Below the pieces are notes generated by a model. That model was not told the DNA's origin and ran no database searches. It saw nothing but the letters and a program-made list of their open reading frames with translations. A DNA stretch of 60,028 bases from JBDRCU01 sp043821485 (GTDB taxonomy: Bacteria; Patescibacteriota; Minisyncoccia; 2-02-FULL-40-12; IGHO2-01-FULL-4-A), in NCBI GenBank assembly GCA_043821485.1, contig JBDRCU010000038.1, positions 1 through 60,028 on the forward strand, read 5' to 3'. The position numbers and the translations under genes are program-made. This document shows, piece after piece, positions 41,069-48,387 of the stretch (position 1 is the stretch's first letter; every line of letters starts with the position of its first letter).

Positions 41069-41095
41069 CAGGAAGTACTGGCTGTTCGAACCTGT
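41065..41095. repeat. R1 repeat, copy 4
   Basis: GGGTCAGGAAGTACTGGCTG then TTCGAACCTGT. It directly abuts the stop codon of the gene at 41096 and is fused on its left to R3. Confidence 0.85.
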
Positions 41096-41503
41096 TTATT
41101 TAAAATTCTTTAAAAAATTATCAATGGTTTTAACAGGGGCCCATCCTGTCCATGAAAATCTTTTTTGAAAATAATCGCTCTCTTGTCCGTTGATTTCTAA
41201 ATAGGTCCTCTTACTATTGGTTCTCATCTCTAGTGCTGCTTGTGGAAGATCGTAACTAACATCATATATAGAAATCTGTTTTCCTACCAATGTTCCCGCC
41301 AATAAATAAACTATATCACTGCCATCTTTATATTTTGGTCTAGAAAAACCAAAAAACTTTTTACCTTTATTATGACTTGTGAAACTTAGTCCATATTTAT
41401 TTGCTAGCTTATTAAGCTTATAGGTCCTAAGTAGATAGTGATTTATACAAAATACAACTGCAACAGCAAGTACTATAGATGAAATAATCCATGAAGTATC
41501 CAT
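41096..41503 (-). CDS. Small membrane-anchored protein (array cargo X3, 135 aa)
   Basis: Not recognised. ATG 41503 lies 7 nt after TGATAGGAT; the TTG two codons earlier is rejected. One N-terminal membrane segment (MDTSWIISSIVLAVAVVFCI), then a soluble domain (NKLANKYGLSFTSHNKGKKF ... LEINGQESDYFQKRFSWTGW) with a beta-rich look, somewhat like small PH/DUF3137-type cytoplasmic domains. Same length as X2 but no clear sequence similarity. Confidence 0.6.
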   Translation of the reverse strand: MDTSWIISSIVLAVAVVFCINHYLLRTYKLNKLANKYGLSFTSHNKGKKFFGFSRPKYKDGSDIVYLLAGTLVGKQISIYDVSYDLPQAALEMRTNSKRTYLEINGQESDYFQKRFSWTGWAPVKTIDNFLKNFK

Positions 41504-41526
41504 ATCCAAAATCCTATCATAATTCT
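41504..41526. promoter_or_regulatory. R2 divergent promoter, copy C (23 bp between start codons)
   Basis: Same geometry as copy B: 7 nt from TAGGAT to ATG 41503 (minus) and 6 nt from TATCAT to ATG 41527 (plus), with the same overlapping -10 core AATCCTATCATAAT. Confidence 0.6.
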
Positions 41527-41631
41527 ATGATCGCTACTACCTACAATAAGCAGGGTGCCATCGTGGGGGATGTTAGAACTAGGATTAGACAGTTTCAAGG
41601 GTATATCCGTCTTCCTATTGTTAGCATTTAA
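41527..41631 (+). CDS. Mini-ORF C (34 aa), conserved mini-protein with diverged C-terminus
   Basis: Product MIATTYNKQGAIVGDVRTRI then RQFQGYIRLPIVSI. The first about 17 residues match mini-ORFs A and B; after VGDVR the sequence is different, as if the 3' half had been exchanged. Its stop overlaps the stop of the convergent gene at 41628. Confidence 0.45.
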   Translation: MIATTYNKQGAIVGDVRTRIRQFQGYIRLPIVSI

Positions 41632-42569
41632 GTTGCCGTATTTAATATTGCATCATAACCAATCTCACCTTTTCTAGCTAAACTTATATTTTCTTGTAAC
41701 GCTCCCTTTTTTTCTTTATCATCGCTTTGTAAAATCTCATGCATTGCCTTAAATGCCCGTTCTATATCACCTGCACCAACCGCTTCAATAAAAGCCTCTG
41801 CATCTAATGTTCTGCGAGCTTGTTCTTTGACATATTCATTCTTTAGCTCAGCGCTTTCAACAACCGCTTTACTGGCGTCAAGAAAGGCATCACGATATTT
41901 CAAATCGCCCTTTCTCATTTGATAAATACCAAAAGCTACAGCAATAAACTCCCTTGCTGACAATAGATTATTTTTTTCGCTATATCCTGCTTCATCAGAC
42001 TCTAAAATCGCACCTTTTTCCTTATTACTAAATTGATAAAGATGTGCTAACTCATGCGATAAAACATTTCGTAAATATACGTTTCTGTATGTTTCAACTG
42101 AACCCGTTGCATTATCACTATCTATCAACTCCCTCATCTCTACTCCGAGTTTATATAGCTTTCCATAAAACGTATTCTCCTTGAAAACGTCACTTGAAGG
42201 TAGGACAACAAACGGAGTCACGTCTTCAGGAACGATGGGGTATTCTTCTGAACTTCCATTAAGTTCTTGCGACCTGCCACCGATCTCAGAAGTAAAACGA
42301 GACCAGTTTTCTTTACATAAAATAACTACCCTTGCGGTAGCTCCTGCTTGTCTACTAGTATCTAAAGATTTTTTTATTTCAATTATGTGTTCAATATCTG
42401 AAGCATCAAGAGGCTCATCGCTGTACAGTTCAATCCCATTTGCAGTTAAATCTTGATTCTCATATTTACCTACATTTGTTTCAATCCAAAGAGAAGCGTC
42501 TCTGATTTGCCGTTTCCGTTTATCTTGCGGTAATTCTTGCTCTGCATTAGCCTTTGGCATTTCGTCCAT
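41628..42569 (-). CDS. Zincin-like protein with HExxH motif
   Basis: 313 aa, no signal peptide. VLSHELAHLYQFSNKEKGAI has HExxH, with E in LLSAREFIAVAFGIYQ as a possible third ligand (gluzincin-like spacing). The N-terminal half is mixed (LYSDEPLDASDIEHIIEIKK) and the C-terminus helical and charged (AFIEAVGAGDIERAFKAMHE). Second gene (Y3) of the third array unit; intracellular protease or peptidase-like activity is possible. Start codon choice (42569 or the next ATG at 42560) is uncertain. Confidence 0.65.
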   Translation of the reverse strand: MDEMPKANAEQELPQDKRKRQIRDASLWIETNVGKYENQDLTANGIELYSDEPLDASDIEHIIEIKKSLDTSRQAGATARVVILCKENWSRFTSEIGGRSQELNGSSEEYPIVPEDVTPFVVLPSSDVFKENTFYGKLYKLGVEMRELIDSDNATGSVETYRNVYLRNVLSHELAHLYQFSNKEKGAILESDEAGYSEKNNLLSAREFIAVAFGIYQMRKGDLKYRDAFLDASKAVVESAELKNEYVKEQARRTLDAEAFIEAVGAGDIERAFKAMHEILQSDDKEKKGALQENISLARKGEIGYDAILNTAT

Positions 42570-42606
42570 AGAATTTGTTAGATGGGTAACTCTTCATTTT
42601 GCATTA

Positions 42607-43074
42607 TCAGTTTCTATCTCCTAGGTCTTCATTGCTACTAAGATAAACCTTGTCATCGGAACAACTCATTGTTTGATAATCACCACGAGCATTAGTGAGT
42701 AAAACCTTAAAACCTCCTTCATCTGGATCTGGATCATCATGGAAGGTAATTTTCACTACTTTCCATCCTTTAGAAAGTCTTTCCTCTTTGTAATATGTTT
42801 GCATCGTTTCTAAGTCTTCCTTGTCACTTCCCGAAGCTTTCTTAATGGCATCGTTCCAAGTACTAAACTCTTCTTGCGGTGGTAGCAATACTTGGTCTCC
42901 TGTCTCCAAGTCGACTACTCCATGTCCTGCTAGTTCCTCTGACTCTTCAGGACTCATTTTTCTCGTACGTCCTGCTGTCTTATCTGCTGTATTCTTTGAA
43001 GGCAACGGGACTAAAGATTCTATTGTAGATTTTGCCATGTTGTATATGTTAGCTAATATCAAATTGTTGTTCAT
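42607..43074 (-). CDS. Hypothetical protein (155 aa), array cargo X4
   Basis: Not recognised. Hydrophilic: TRKMSPEESEELAGHGVVDL, WNDAIKKASGSDKEDLETMQ, HDDPDPDEGGFKVLLTNARG. An internal ATG (MAKSTIESL) is an alternative start. The R2-like core (TGATAAGAT on the minus strand) lies 22 nt before ATG 43074. It is upstream of the zincin-like gene on the same strand and probably cotranscribed with it. Confidence 0.55.
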   Translation of the reverse strand: MNNNLILANIYNMAKSTIESLVPLPSKNTADKTAGRTRKMSPEESEELAGHGVVDLETGDQVLLPPQEEFSTWNDAIKKASGSDKEDLETMQTYYKEERLSKGWKVVKITFHDDPDPDEGGFKVLLTNARGDYQTMSCSDDKVYLSSNEDLGDRN

Positions 43075-43090
43075 ATCATAAGAGGATATA

Positions 43091-43110
43091 TCAAAATCTT
43101 ATCATAATAC
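43091..43110. promoter_or_regulatory. R2 promoter core, copy D, without mini-ORF
   Basis: TCAAAATCTTATCATAAT matches the R2 core, but the + strand continues ACTAGAACC in place of an ATG and runs into the R3 terminator. Only the minus-strand promoter (TGATAAGAT) remains useful. It marks the right edge of the array. Confidence 0.5.
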
Positions 43111-43112
43111 TA

Positions 43113-43167
43113 GAACCAAAACCATCCTGAATTATCAGGATGATTTTGATGCGATTCCACGATGGGT
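43113..43167. repeat. R3 repeat, right copy (tRNA-His terminator/flank)
   Basis: GAACCAAAACCATCCTG, hairpin CATCCTG/CAGGATG, TTTTGATG, ATTCCACGATGGGT. On the minus strand it follows tRNA-His and forms its terminator hairpin with a GTTTTGG tail. Confidence 0.8.
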
Positions 43168-43236
43168 GGCTAGAGGGAATTGAACCCTCGATTCCGCTGC
43201 CACAGAGCGGTGTTTTACCACTAAACTATAGCCACC
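43164..43236 (-). tRNA. tRNA-His (GTG)
   Basis: Cloverleaf on the minus strand: acceptor GGTGGCTA.../TAGCCACC, D-arm with AGTGGTAA, anticodon stem CCGCT/AGCGG around CTGTGGC (anticodon GTG), T-arm GGGTTCAATTCCC. An extra G:C pair at the acceptor end fits the G-1 of tRNA-His. CCA is not fully encoded. Confidence 0.93.
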
Positions 43237-43259
43237 ATAATAACCATATAATATGGTTG

Positions 43260-43332
43260 TCTCCCCGGAGGGAATCGAACCCCCAACCTACTGGTTAGAA
43301 ACCAGTTGCTCTATCCGTTGAGCTACGGGGAG
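43260..43332 (-). tRNA. tRNA-Arg (TCT)
   Basis: Minus strand: acceptor CTCCCCG/CGGGGAG with A73, D-arm AGCTCAACGGATAGAGCA, anticodon stem ACTGG/CCAGT with loop TTTCTAA (anticodon TCT, reads AGA/AGG), T-arm GGGGGTTCGATTCCC. CCA not encoded. It is 23 nt upstream of tRNA-His and cotranscribed with it. Confidence 0.95.
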
Positions 43333-43365
43333 CTAAAATCAGATTATACTTTACCACTATTTTAC

Positions 43366-43394
43366 TTGAACGTAAAGGAAAATAATGCTATCAT
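43366..43394 (+). promoter_or_regulatory. Promoter of tRNA-Pro
   Basis: TTGAAC (43366-43371), 17 nt, TATCAT (43389-43394) with extended TGC before the -10; 16 nt to the tRNA. Confidence 0.6.
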
Positions 43395-43410
43395 TCTTTA
43401 ACTTTTGTCA

Positions 43411-43481
43411 CGGGCCGTGGTGTAATGGTAGCACGGGACGTTTGGGACGTTCTAGTCCGAGTTCGAGTCTCGGCGGCCCGA
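43411..43481 (+). tRNA. tRNA-Pro (TGG)
   Basis: Acceptor CGGGCCG/CGGCCCG with A73 (the 1-72 C-G pair is typical of bacterial tRNA-Pro), D-arm GTGTAATGGTAGCAC, anticodon stem GGACG/CGTTC with loop TTTGGGA (anticodon TGG), T-arm CGAGTTCGAGTCTCG. CCA not encoded. Divergent from the tRNA-Arg/His pair. Confidence 0.95.
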
Positions 43482-43501
43482 CAGAGTATTGCTTTAAAAT
43501 A

Positions 43502-43531
43502 TTAAAACCGCGCTATACAGCGCGGTTTTAA
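43502..43531. terminator. Terminator after tRNA-Pro
   Basis: A perfect stem, TTAAAACCGCGCT/AGCGCGGTTTTAA with loop ATAC. It is symmetrical, so it can also end the convergent gene at 43550. Confidence 0.85.
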
Positions 43532-43549
43532 TATGGGTATCTTTGAAAA

Positions 43550-43756
43550 CTATTCTTCTGGAGCTACTTCAGGTGTCTCTTCGTCTAGTACATCTCCTTC
43601 ATCTACTGTACCCTCTACATCTCCGTCAGGGCTTACCTCTGGACTTACTTCACCAGAAACTTCCGGTGTTGGGGTCTCATCTGTTGTCTCTTCTCCGCCA
43701 CGGAATAAGAAGAACAATACAACGATGATGATAATGATGATAATTAATGCTTTCAT
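43550..43756 (-). CDS. Small acidic membrane-anchored protein (68 aa)
   Basis: MKALIIIIIIIVVLFFLFRG is one membrane segment. It is followed by a 48-residue Glu/Asp/Pro/Val tail of PEV-S-EVSPEV-type repeats ending APEE. TAATAT lies 7 nt before the ATG. Architecture resembles the protein at 50315-50560. The overlapping + strand ORF at 43533 is a shadow of this low-complexity sequence. Confidence 0.6.
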   Translation of the reverse strand: MKALIIIIIIIVVLFFLFRGGEETTDETPTPEVSGEVSPEVSPDGDVEGTVDEGDVLDEETPEVAPEE

Positions 43757-43843
43757 CGGTTTTATATTATTAAATAATAAATCGTCGAATTCGACCGTAC
43801 TGCAATGGTTTATAACATCCCTAGATTAAAAACACAACCTTGA

Positions 43844-44326
43844 CTATTCAACAATTATGGTGCCTTTATGAGATGGGCTAAGGTGATTATGATAAGACCA
43901 TTCACCTAGCTCATCAAATGTAAAGGTCCATGCTAGGCCTGGAATCTTGCCTATACATGAATCGAATACAACTTCACGTTCTGATTCTTCAAGGTCACAC
44001 TTCTCTATACCGGAATTAGGATAAGCAGTATGTGTTGGATGAACATCTGACGCAGTCCATAAGTCTTGAGTGCTTTGATTGTTAAATACAACTGTATCCC
44101 CTTTTTGAATTCTAACTGTTTGAGGTGAATAACCAATATCTGTATATTTTACAAAATACAGTTCACCCTCATATATTATTTCTGGTTTGCCTATTTGGGT
44201 TAGCGTTGCATCAGCAGATCCATTATCACCATCCCGATCCTCTGACCCGCCTGTCATCACAAAAAAGAGAACAACAAGCAATATCATGATCGCTACTATG
44301 AGTAAAATTAAATAAGAAGTTTTCAT
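43844..44326 (-). CDS. Membrane-anchored cupredoxin-like protein
   Basis: 160 aa from ATG 44326, with TATAAT exactly 6 nt upstream; the longer ORF to 44344 is rejected. One membrane segment (4-24), then a cupredoxin fold: GYSPQTVRIQKGDTVVFNNQ, SDVHPTHTAYP, and the C-terminal WSYHNHLSPSHKGTIIVE with the usual His-x-x-x-x-His region. The type-1 copper set normally includes His, Cys, His and Met. Two Cys (CDLEESE, DSCIGK) are present but not at the canonical C-x-(n)-H spot, so copper binding could use His only. Possible electron transfer or metal handling outside the cell. Confidence 0.8.
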   Translation of the reverse strand: MKTSYLILLIVAIMILLVVLFFVMTGGSEDRDGDNGSADATLTQIGKPEIIYEGELYFVKYTDIGYSPQTVRIQKGDTVVFNNQSTQDLWTASDVHPTHTAYPNSGIEKCDLEESEREVVFDSCIGKIPGLAWTFTFDELGEWSYHNHLSPSHKGTIIVE

Positions 44327-44405
44327 ATTAAAATTATACGACACAAAAGGATCTATTACTATAGAAATCTGTTTATACTTCTGATATTATAGAATCCACA
44401 CGCAT

Positions 44406-44480
44406 GCGGGTATCGTATAGTGGCTATTATATTTGCCTTCCAAGCAAAAGACAGGGGTTCGACTCCCCTTACCCGCTCCA
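44406..44480 (+). tRNA. tRNA-Gly (TCC), CCA encoded
   Basis: Acceptor GCGGGTA/TACCCGC, discriminator T, and encoded CCA at 44478-44480. Anticodon stem TTTGC/GCAAA with loop CTTCCAA (anticodon TCC). T-arm GGGGTTCGACTCCCC. It is the only tRNA here with an encoded CCA. Confidence 0.95.
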
Positions 44481-44482
44481 AT

Positions 44483-44518
44483 AAAAGACTCCGCTTTTGG
44501 CGGAGCTCTTTTATTTTT
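44483..44518 (+). terminator. Terminator after tRNA-Gly
   Basis: AAAAGACTCCGC/GCGGAGCTCTTTT hairpin (one bulge), loop TTTTG, followed by a further T run; it also faces the convergent HU gene. Confidence 0.8.
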
Positions 44519-44539
44519 ATAAACTCAATACGTATCGTC

Positions 44540-44821
44540 TTATAATACTGCCTCCTTGAGTGCTTTCGAAGGCGTGAACTTCGCTTTCTTGGAAGCCTTA
44601 ATGTGAATCGCTTCTCCTGTCTTTGGGTTTCTGCCCATTCTTGCTTTACGGTCTGCTACCTTGAAGATTCCAAATCCGCTCAAATTGAGCTTATCTCCTG
44701 TCTTCATAATCTTCAAAATCTCATCCAGCATCATTTCTATAGTCTCTCCTGCTTTTTTCTTTGGCATCTCCCACTTCTCTGCCATTAAAGCAGTGAACTG
44801 GTTCTTTGTTACTGATTTCAT
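44540..44821 (-). CDS. HU-family DNA-binding protein
   Basis: 93 aa from ATG 44821 (MKSVTKNQFTALMAEKWEMP). The longer ORF to 44872 adds non-homologous sequence. HU/IHF fold: GDKLNLSGFGIFKVADRKAR, MGRNPKTGEAIHIKASKKAK (DNA-binding arm with the conserved Pro) and FTPSKALKEAV. Bends and packages DNA. The leader contains a GCAACT/AGTTGC hairpin (44848-44862) upstream of the start and no SD. Confidence 0.95.
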   Translation of the reverse strand: MKSVTKNQFTALMAEKWEMPKKKAGETIEMMLDEILKIMKTGDKLNLSGFGIFKVADRKARMGRNPKTGEAIHIKASKKAKFTPSKALKEAVL

Positions 44822-45036
44822 ATGTTCTTTACTTCTAAAACTCTGGCAAGCAACTTGGAGTTGCTTAGCCAATAAGGCTTTAGAATAAAATTATAGATTG
44901 AGAACTTTTTGCACACGAGATACTTGACCATAGGTATCATTCGTGTCTTTTTGGTTTCCAAAATACTTATGCCTAGAATTTTACTTATTTTATAAGGGTT
45001 TTTCAACCTTCCTGTGCATAACTTCTTCTAGGTGCA

Positions 45037-46569
45037 TTATCTTGCATGCTCAATAGCACGCGTCTCTCTTATTACTGTCACCTTGATTTCACCTGGATAT
45101 TTCATCTCTAATTCTATTTTTTTCGCTACATCGCGGGCTAATTTCATTGCAGAAAGATCATCAATCTTTGTAGGGGTAACAAATATACGCAATTCTCTTC
45201 CAGCTTGTACTGCATAGGATTTTTCAACTCCTTCAAATGAAGTTGCAATACGTTCAAGGTCTTCCAATCTCTTAATATACACTTCTACAGTGTCTCTACG
45301 CGCTCCTGGACGTGCAGCAGATATAGCGTCAGCAGTTTGAACAATGCGCGACTCAAGCGACGTATAAGGATATTCCTCATGATGGGATTCCATTGCCTTT
45401 ACTACGGCATCGTCAACGTTAAACTTTTGCAATAACTTCCTCCCTATCTCAACATGAGTACCTTGCACTTCATGATCAACTGCTTTACCAATATCATGAA
45501 ATAGTGCGCCTTTTTTAGCGATACTCACATCGGCACCAAGTTCAGTTGCGAGGATTCCTGCAATATGAGCCATCTCAATGGAATGTATAAGTACATTTTG
45601 TCCAAAACTTGTACGGAATGCTAAGCGTCCAAGCAGAAAGGTAAGTTTTGGATCGATTGTTCCTATCCCAACTTCAAAAGCTGCTGCCTCTCCTGCCTGT
45701 TGAATCTTTTCAGTAAGCTCTTCTTTCGCTTTTTCAACCATTTCTTCAATCTTCGCCGGATGGATTCTACCATCAGCAATAAGCTTATCTAGAGCAAGTT
45801 TGGCTACTTGTCTTCTGACTGGGTCAAATCCGGAAATCACGAGGGTCTCAGGCGTGTCATCAATAATGATATCTACTCCAGTGAGACGTTCTATTGTTTT
45901 GATATTACGTCCTTCTTTTCCGATTATCTTACCCTTCAATTCGTCCGAGGGGAGACTTACTACGGTCGTGGTAGCATCAGAAATATGCGAACCCGCATAT
46001 CTTTGTACAGCGAGCGTAAGAAGTTCTTTAGCCTTCTTATCTATCTCTTCCTGACTGCCTCGTTCAAGTTTCATTGTCTTTTCACGAAGCTCTTCTGTAA
46101 ATTCTTCTTCCAAATTTGCAAAAAGCTGTTTCTTTGCTTCATCTTTTTCAAGTCCTGCAATCTTCTGTAACTTTTCTATCTGTTGCTCGCGCTTTTCTTC
46201 AATCTGAACTAATACCTCTTTGACTTTTTCTGTCTTTTCCGTAAGAGATATTTTTTCTTGTTCAAGTTCTTTAACGCGAGTATCTAATTCAACCTCTTTT
46301 TTAGAAAGCAAACTTTCTATCTTCGCAAGATGCTTGTTCCGTTCCTCCTCCTGCTTCTTGGCATCTTCAAGAATACTAAAGGCTTTATCTTTAGTCTCAA
46401 GTAATACGTCTTGTGCTTTTGCCTTGGCTTCAGAAAGCAAACGTTCCGCACGCTCTCGTGCAGAAGTAACCTTTTTAGTAGTTAAAAATCTATCTAATAG
46501 ATATCCTAAAACGATACCAAATGCCAAGAATAGAAGTCCTTCTAATAAGGGATTTATTCCCGCTAACAT
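45037..46569 (-). CDS. rny: Ribonuclease Y
   Basis: 510 aa. N-terminal membrane segment (9-26), a long coiled coil (30-190), KH domain (about 200-265: GKIIGKEGRNIKTIERLTGV), HD domain (about 330-420: NVLIHSIEMAHIAGILATEL, ALFHDIGKAVDHE), C-terminal domain ending GEIKVTVIRETRAIEHAR. Membrane-bound endoribonuclease that starts mRNA decay in bacteria without RNase E. Its presence fits a leaderless-mRNA lifestyle in which the 5' end chemistry matters, but that link is inference. Confidence 0.97.
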   Translation of the reverse strand: MLAGINPLLEGLLFLAFGIVLGYLLDRFLTTKKVTSARERAERLLSEAKAKAQDVLLETKDKAFSILEDAKKQEEERNKHLAKIESLLSKKEVELDTRVKELEQEKISLTEKTEKVKEVLVQIEEKREQQIEKLQKIAGLEKDEAKKQLFANLEEEFTEELREKTMKLERGSQEEIDKKAKELLTLAVQRYAGSHISDATTTVVSLPSDELKGKIIGKEGRNIKTIERLTGVDIIIDDTPETLVISGFDPVRRQVAKLALDKLIADGRIHPAKIEEMVEKAKEELTEKIQQAGEAAAFEVGIGTIDPKLTFLLGRLAFRTSFGQNVLIHSIEMAHIAGILATELGADVSIAKKGALFHDIGKAVDHEVQGTHVEIGRKLLQKFNVDDAVVKAMESHHEEYPYTSLESRIVQTADAISAARPGARRDTVEVYIKRLEDLERIATSFEGVEKSYAVQAGRELRIFVTPTKIDDLSAMKLARDVAKKIELEMKYPGEIKVTVIRETRAIEHAR

Positions 46570-46814
46570 ATGTTTTAAGCAGAGAAACTGTCACGTGTGA
46601 TTCAAACAAAGAAATACAGCACGCTGTATGGAGATTAGAATTTACTGTAAATTGTGAAGTTTAGAGACATTCAGTTTTTAGTAACGGTAACCATCAATAG
46701 AGCATCCGTATTTCTCTGGGAGAGTTAATCGCTTAGATTAAATATTCAATATAATACACAATTATGATAATTCATATCTATAAAAAAGTCAATGTTGATG
46801 ATATAATTAATAGA
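46570..46814. other. Divergent intergenic region rny / gpmI with small hairpins
   Basis: 245 nt. It contains ATACAGC AC GCTGTAT (about 46616-46631) and TTTACTGTAAA, two short inverted repeats. The right end holds the gpmI promoter TGATATAAT seven bases before ATG 46815. No clear rny promoter pair is seen and no SD-led ORF exists. Confidence 0.4.
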
Positions 46815-48386
46815 ATGATTGAAGTCAAAAACCCCGTCGTACTTCTGATTCTTGATGGCTGGGGACATAGCACTAAAACAATAGGGAATGCTATACACGA
46901 AGCACGTACTCCGGTCTTTGATATGATGGTGAAAAACTACCCAAGAATACTGCTTCAGGCATCCGGCCCTGTTGTTGGCATGAGTTGGGATGAACCGGGC
47001 AATAGCGAAGTCGGACATATTACGCTTGGAGCGGGCCGAATAGTAAGACAATATCGCGCACGCATTCAAGCCACACTCAAAGATGGATCTTTTTTTTCGA
47101 ATAAAGTACTCTTAAATGCTTTTACTCATGCCAAACAAAATAACAGGCCATTGCATCTTCTTGGACTTCTGACGGCTGGATCAGTTCATGCTGACTTTGA
47201 ACAACTTGTAGCACTTATCCAAATAGCGCATAAGCAGGGCTTTAAGGATCTTATACTCCATATGTTTTCAGACGGAAGAGATTCGGGACTTAAGGAAAGT
47301 ATACCTCTTTTGAAAAAGTTAAATGACGTCATTTCTAAATATGGGGTTGGTAAAATTGCGACTGTTATTGGGCGGACATTCGCAATGGACAGAGCAAAAA
47401 ACTGGGATCGTACCCAGAAAGCTTACGATCTAATGCTTTCAGGCAAAGGAGAATTTACAAATCATATTCAAACAACTTTGACCAAGTACCATAATGAAGG
47501 TACATACGATGAATTTATGCCTGCCTTGAAATTAGATGAACAATTTTCAGGGATAGAGCCTAATGATGCATTAATATTTTTCAACTTCAGGGAAGACAGC
47601 ATGAGACAAATATTCCGCGCTTTCATAGAACCAAACTTTAAAGAATTCCCGCAAAAAGATCTCTCCCAAGCATATATATGTTCAATGACTGAATATTTAC
47701 CCGACCAGAGGCAACCGATAGTCTTTGACAAACCAGAGATACCAAACAGCCTTGGTGAAGTTTTGAGCGAATTCGGCAATACCCAGCTTCATTTAGCAGA
47801 GACCCAAAAATATGCTCACGTAACATATTTCTTAAATGGCCTTCATGAAGAAGTTTTTCCAGGCCAGGAAAATGTATTTATAGAGTCCTACAAAGACCCT
47901 AAAGCCAATCCGGAAATGAAAGCTCTTGAGATAGCTGAACATATACAAAATGCTCTTGATCAAAGGAAGTACAACTTCATTGTTGCCAATATTGCTAATG
48001 CTGATGTCGTTGCTCATACAGGAGATCATTCGGCCACTCTCAAGGGCGTAACTGCTACAGATAAAGCGTTGGGCATCATTTATAATACTGCGATCCATAA
48101 TGGCGCAACACTATTTGTGACATCAGATCATGGCAATGCAGAAGAATTAATATATGCAGGCACAGGAGAACCAGAGAGTAAGCATAATAAAAATCCAGTA
48201 CCTTTGATTATGATTCGACGAGAATATGCAATGAATAAAACTCAAGATCAAATATCAAAAGAAATCCGCACAATACCCGGTATGTTAGGAGATGTAGCGC
48301 CAACGATTCTTGCAACGATGGGCATTGCCAAACCAGCTGAAATGATGGGAACAAATTTACTCCCAGCTCTAGGATTTAATGAATAA
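46815..48386 (+). CDS. gpmI: 2,3-bisphosphoglycerate-independent phosphoglycerate mutase
   Basis: 523 aa from ATG 46815: TGATATAAT lies 7 nt upstream and homology begins at once (NPVVLLILDGWGHSTKTIGN). The longer ORF from 46764 includes the promoter and is rejected. Alkaline phosphatase superfamily. First metal site DGW. Catalytic Ser in PGNSEVGHITLGAGRIV. Second metal site THSDHGNAEE-type (VTSDHGNAEELI) and NANVVAHTGDH-like (NADVVAHTGDH). It interconverts 3- and 2-phosphoglycerate in glycolysis using two Mn ions. Confidence 0.97.
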   Translation: MIEVKNPVVLLILDGWGHSTKTIGNAIHEARTPVFDMMVKNYPRILLQASGPVVGMSWDEPGNSEVGHITLGAGRIVRQYRARIQATLKDGSFFSNKVLLNAFTHAKQNNRPLHLLGLLTAGSVHADFEQLVALIQIAHKQGFKDLILHMFSDGRDSGLKESIPLLKKLNDVISKYGVGKIATVIGRTFAMDRAKNWDRTQKAYDLMLSGKGEFTNHIQTTLTKYHNEGTYDEFMPALKLDEQFSGIEPNDALIFFNFREDSMRQIFRAFIEPNFKEFPQKDLSQAYICSMTEYLPDQRQPIVFDKPEIPNSLGEVLSEFGNTQLHLAETQKYAHVTYFLNGLHEEVFPGQENVFIESYKDPKANPEMKALEIAEHIQNALDQRKYNFIVANIANADVVAHTGDHSATLKGVTATDKALGIIYNTAIHNGATLFVTSDHGNAEELIYAGTGEPESKHNKNPVPLIMIRREYAMNKTQDQISKEIRTIPGMLGDVAPTILATMGIAKPAEMMGTNLLPALGFNE

Positions 48387-48387
48387 C

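Noticed and set aside
38118..41095. R1 as functional tRNA genes
   Set aside because: Although GTTCGAACC looks like a T-loop, the bases after it cannot complete a T-stem, and no anticodon or D-arm is present within 80 nt.
43533..43829. Plus-strand ORF of 98 codons over the small acidic protein
   Set aside because: It starts inside the tRNA-Pro terminator region and mirrors a low-complexity minus-strand gene that has a proper membrane segment and a -10 seven bases upstream.
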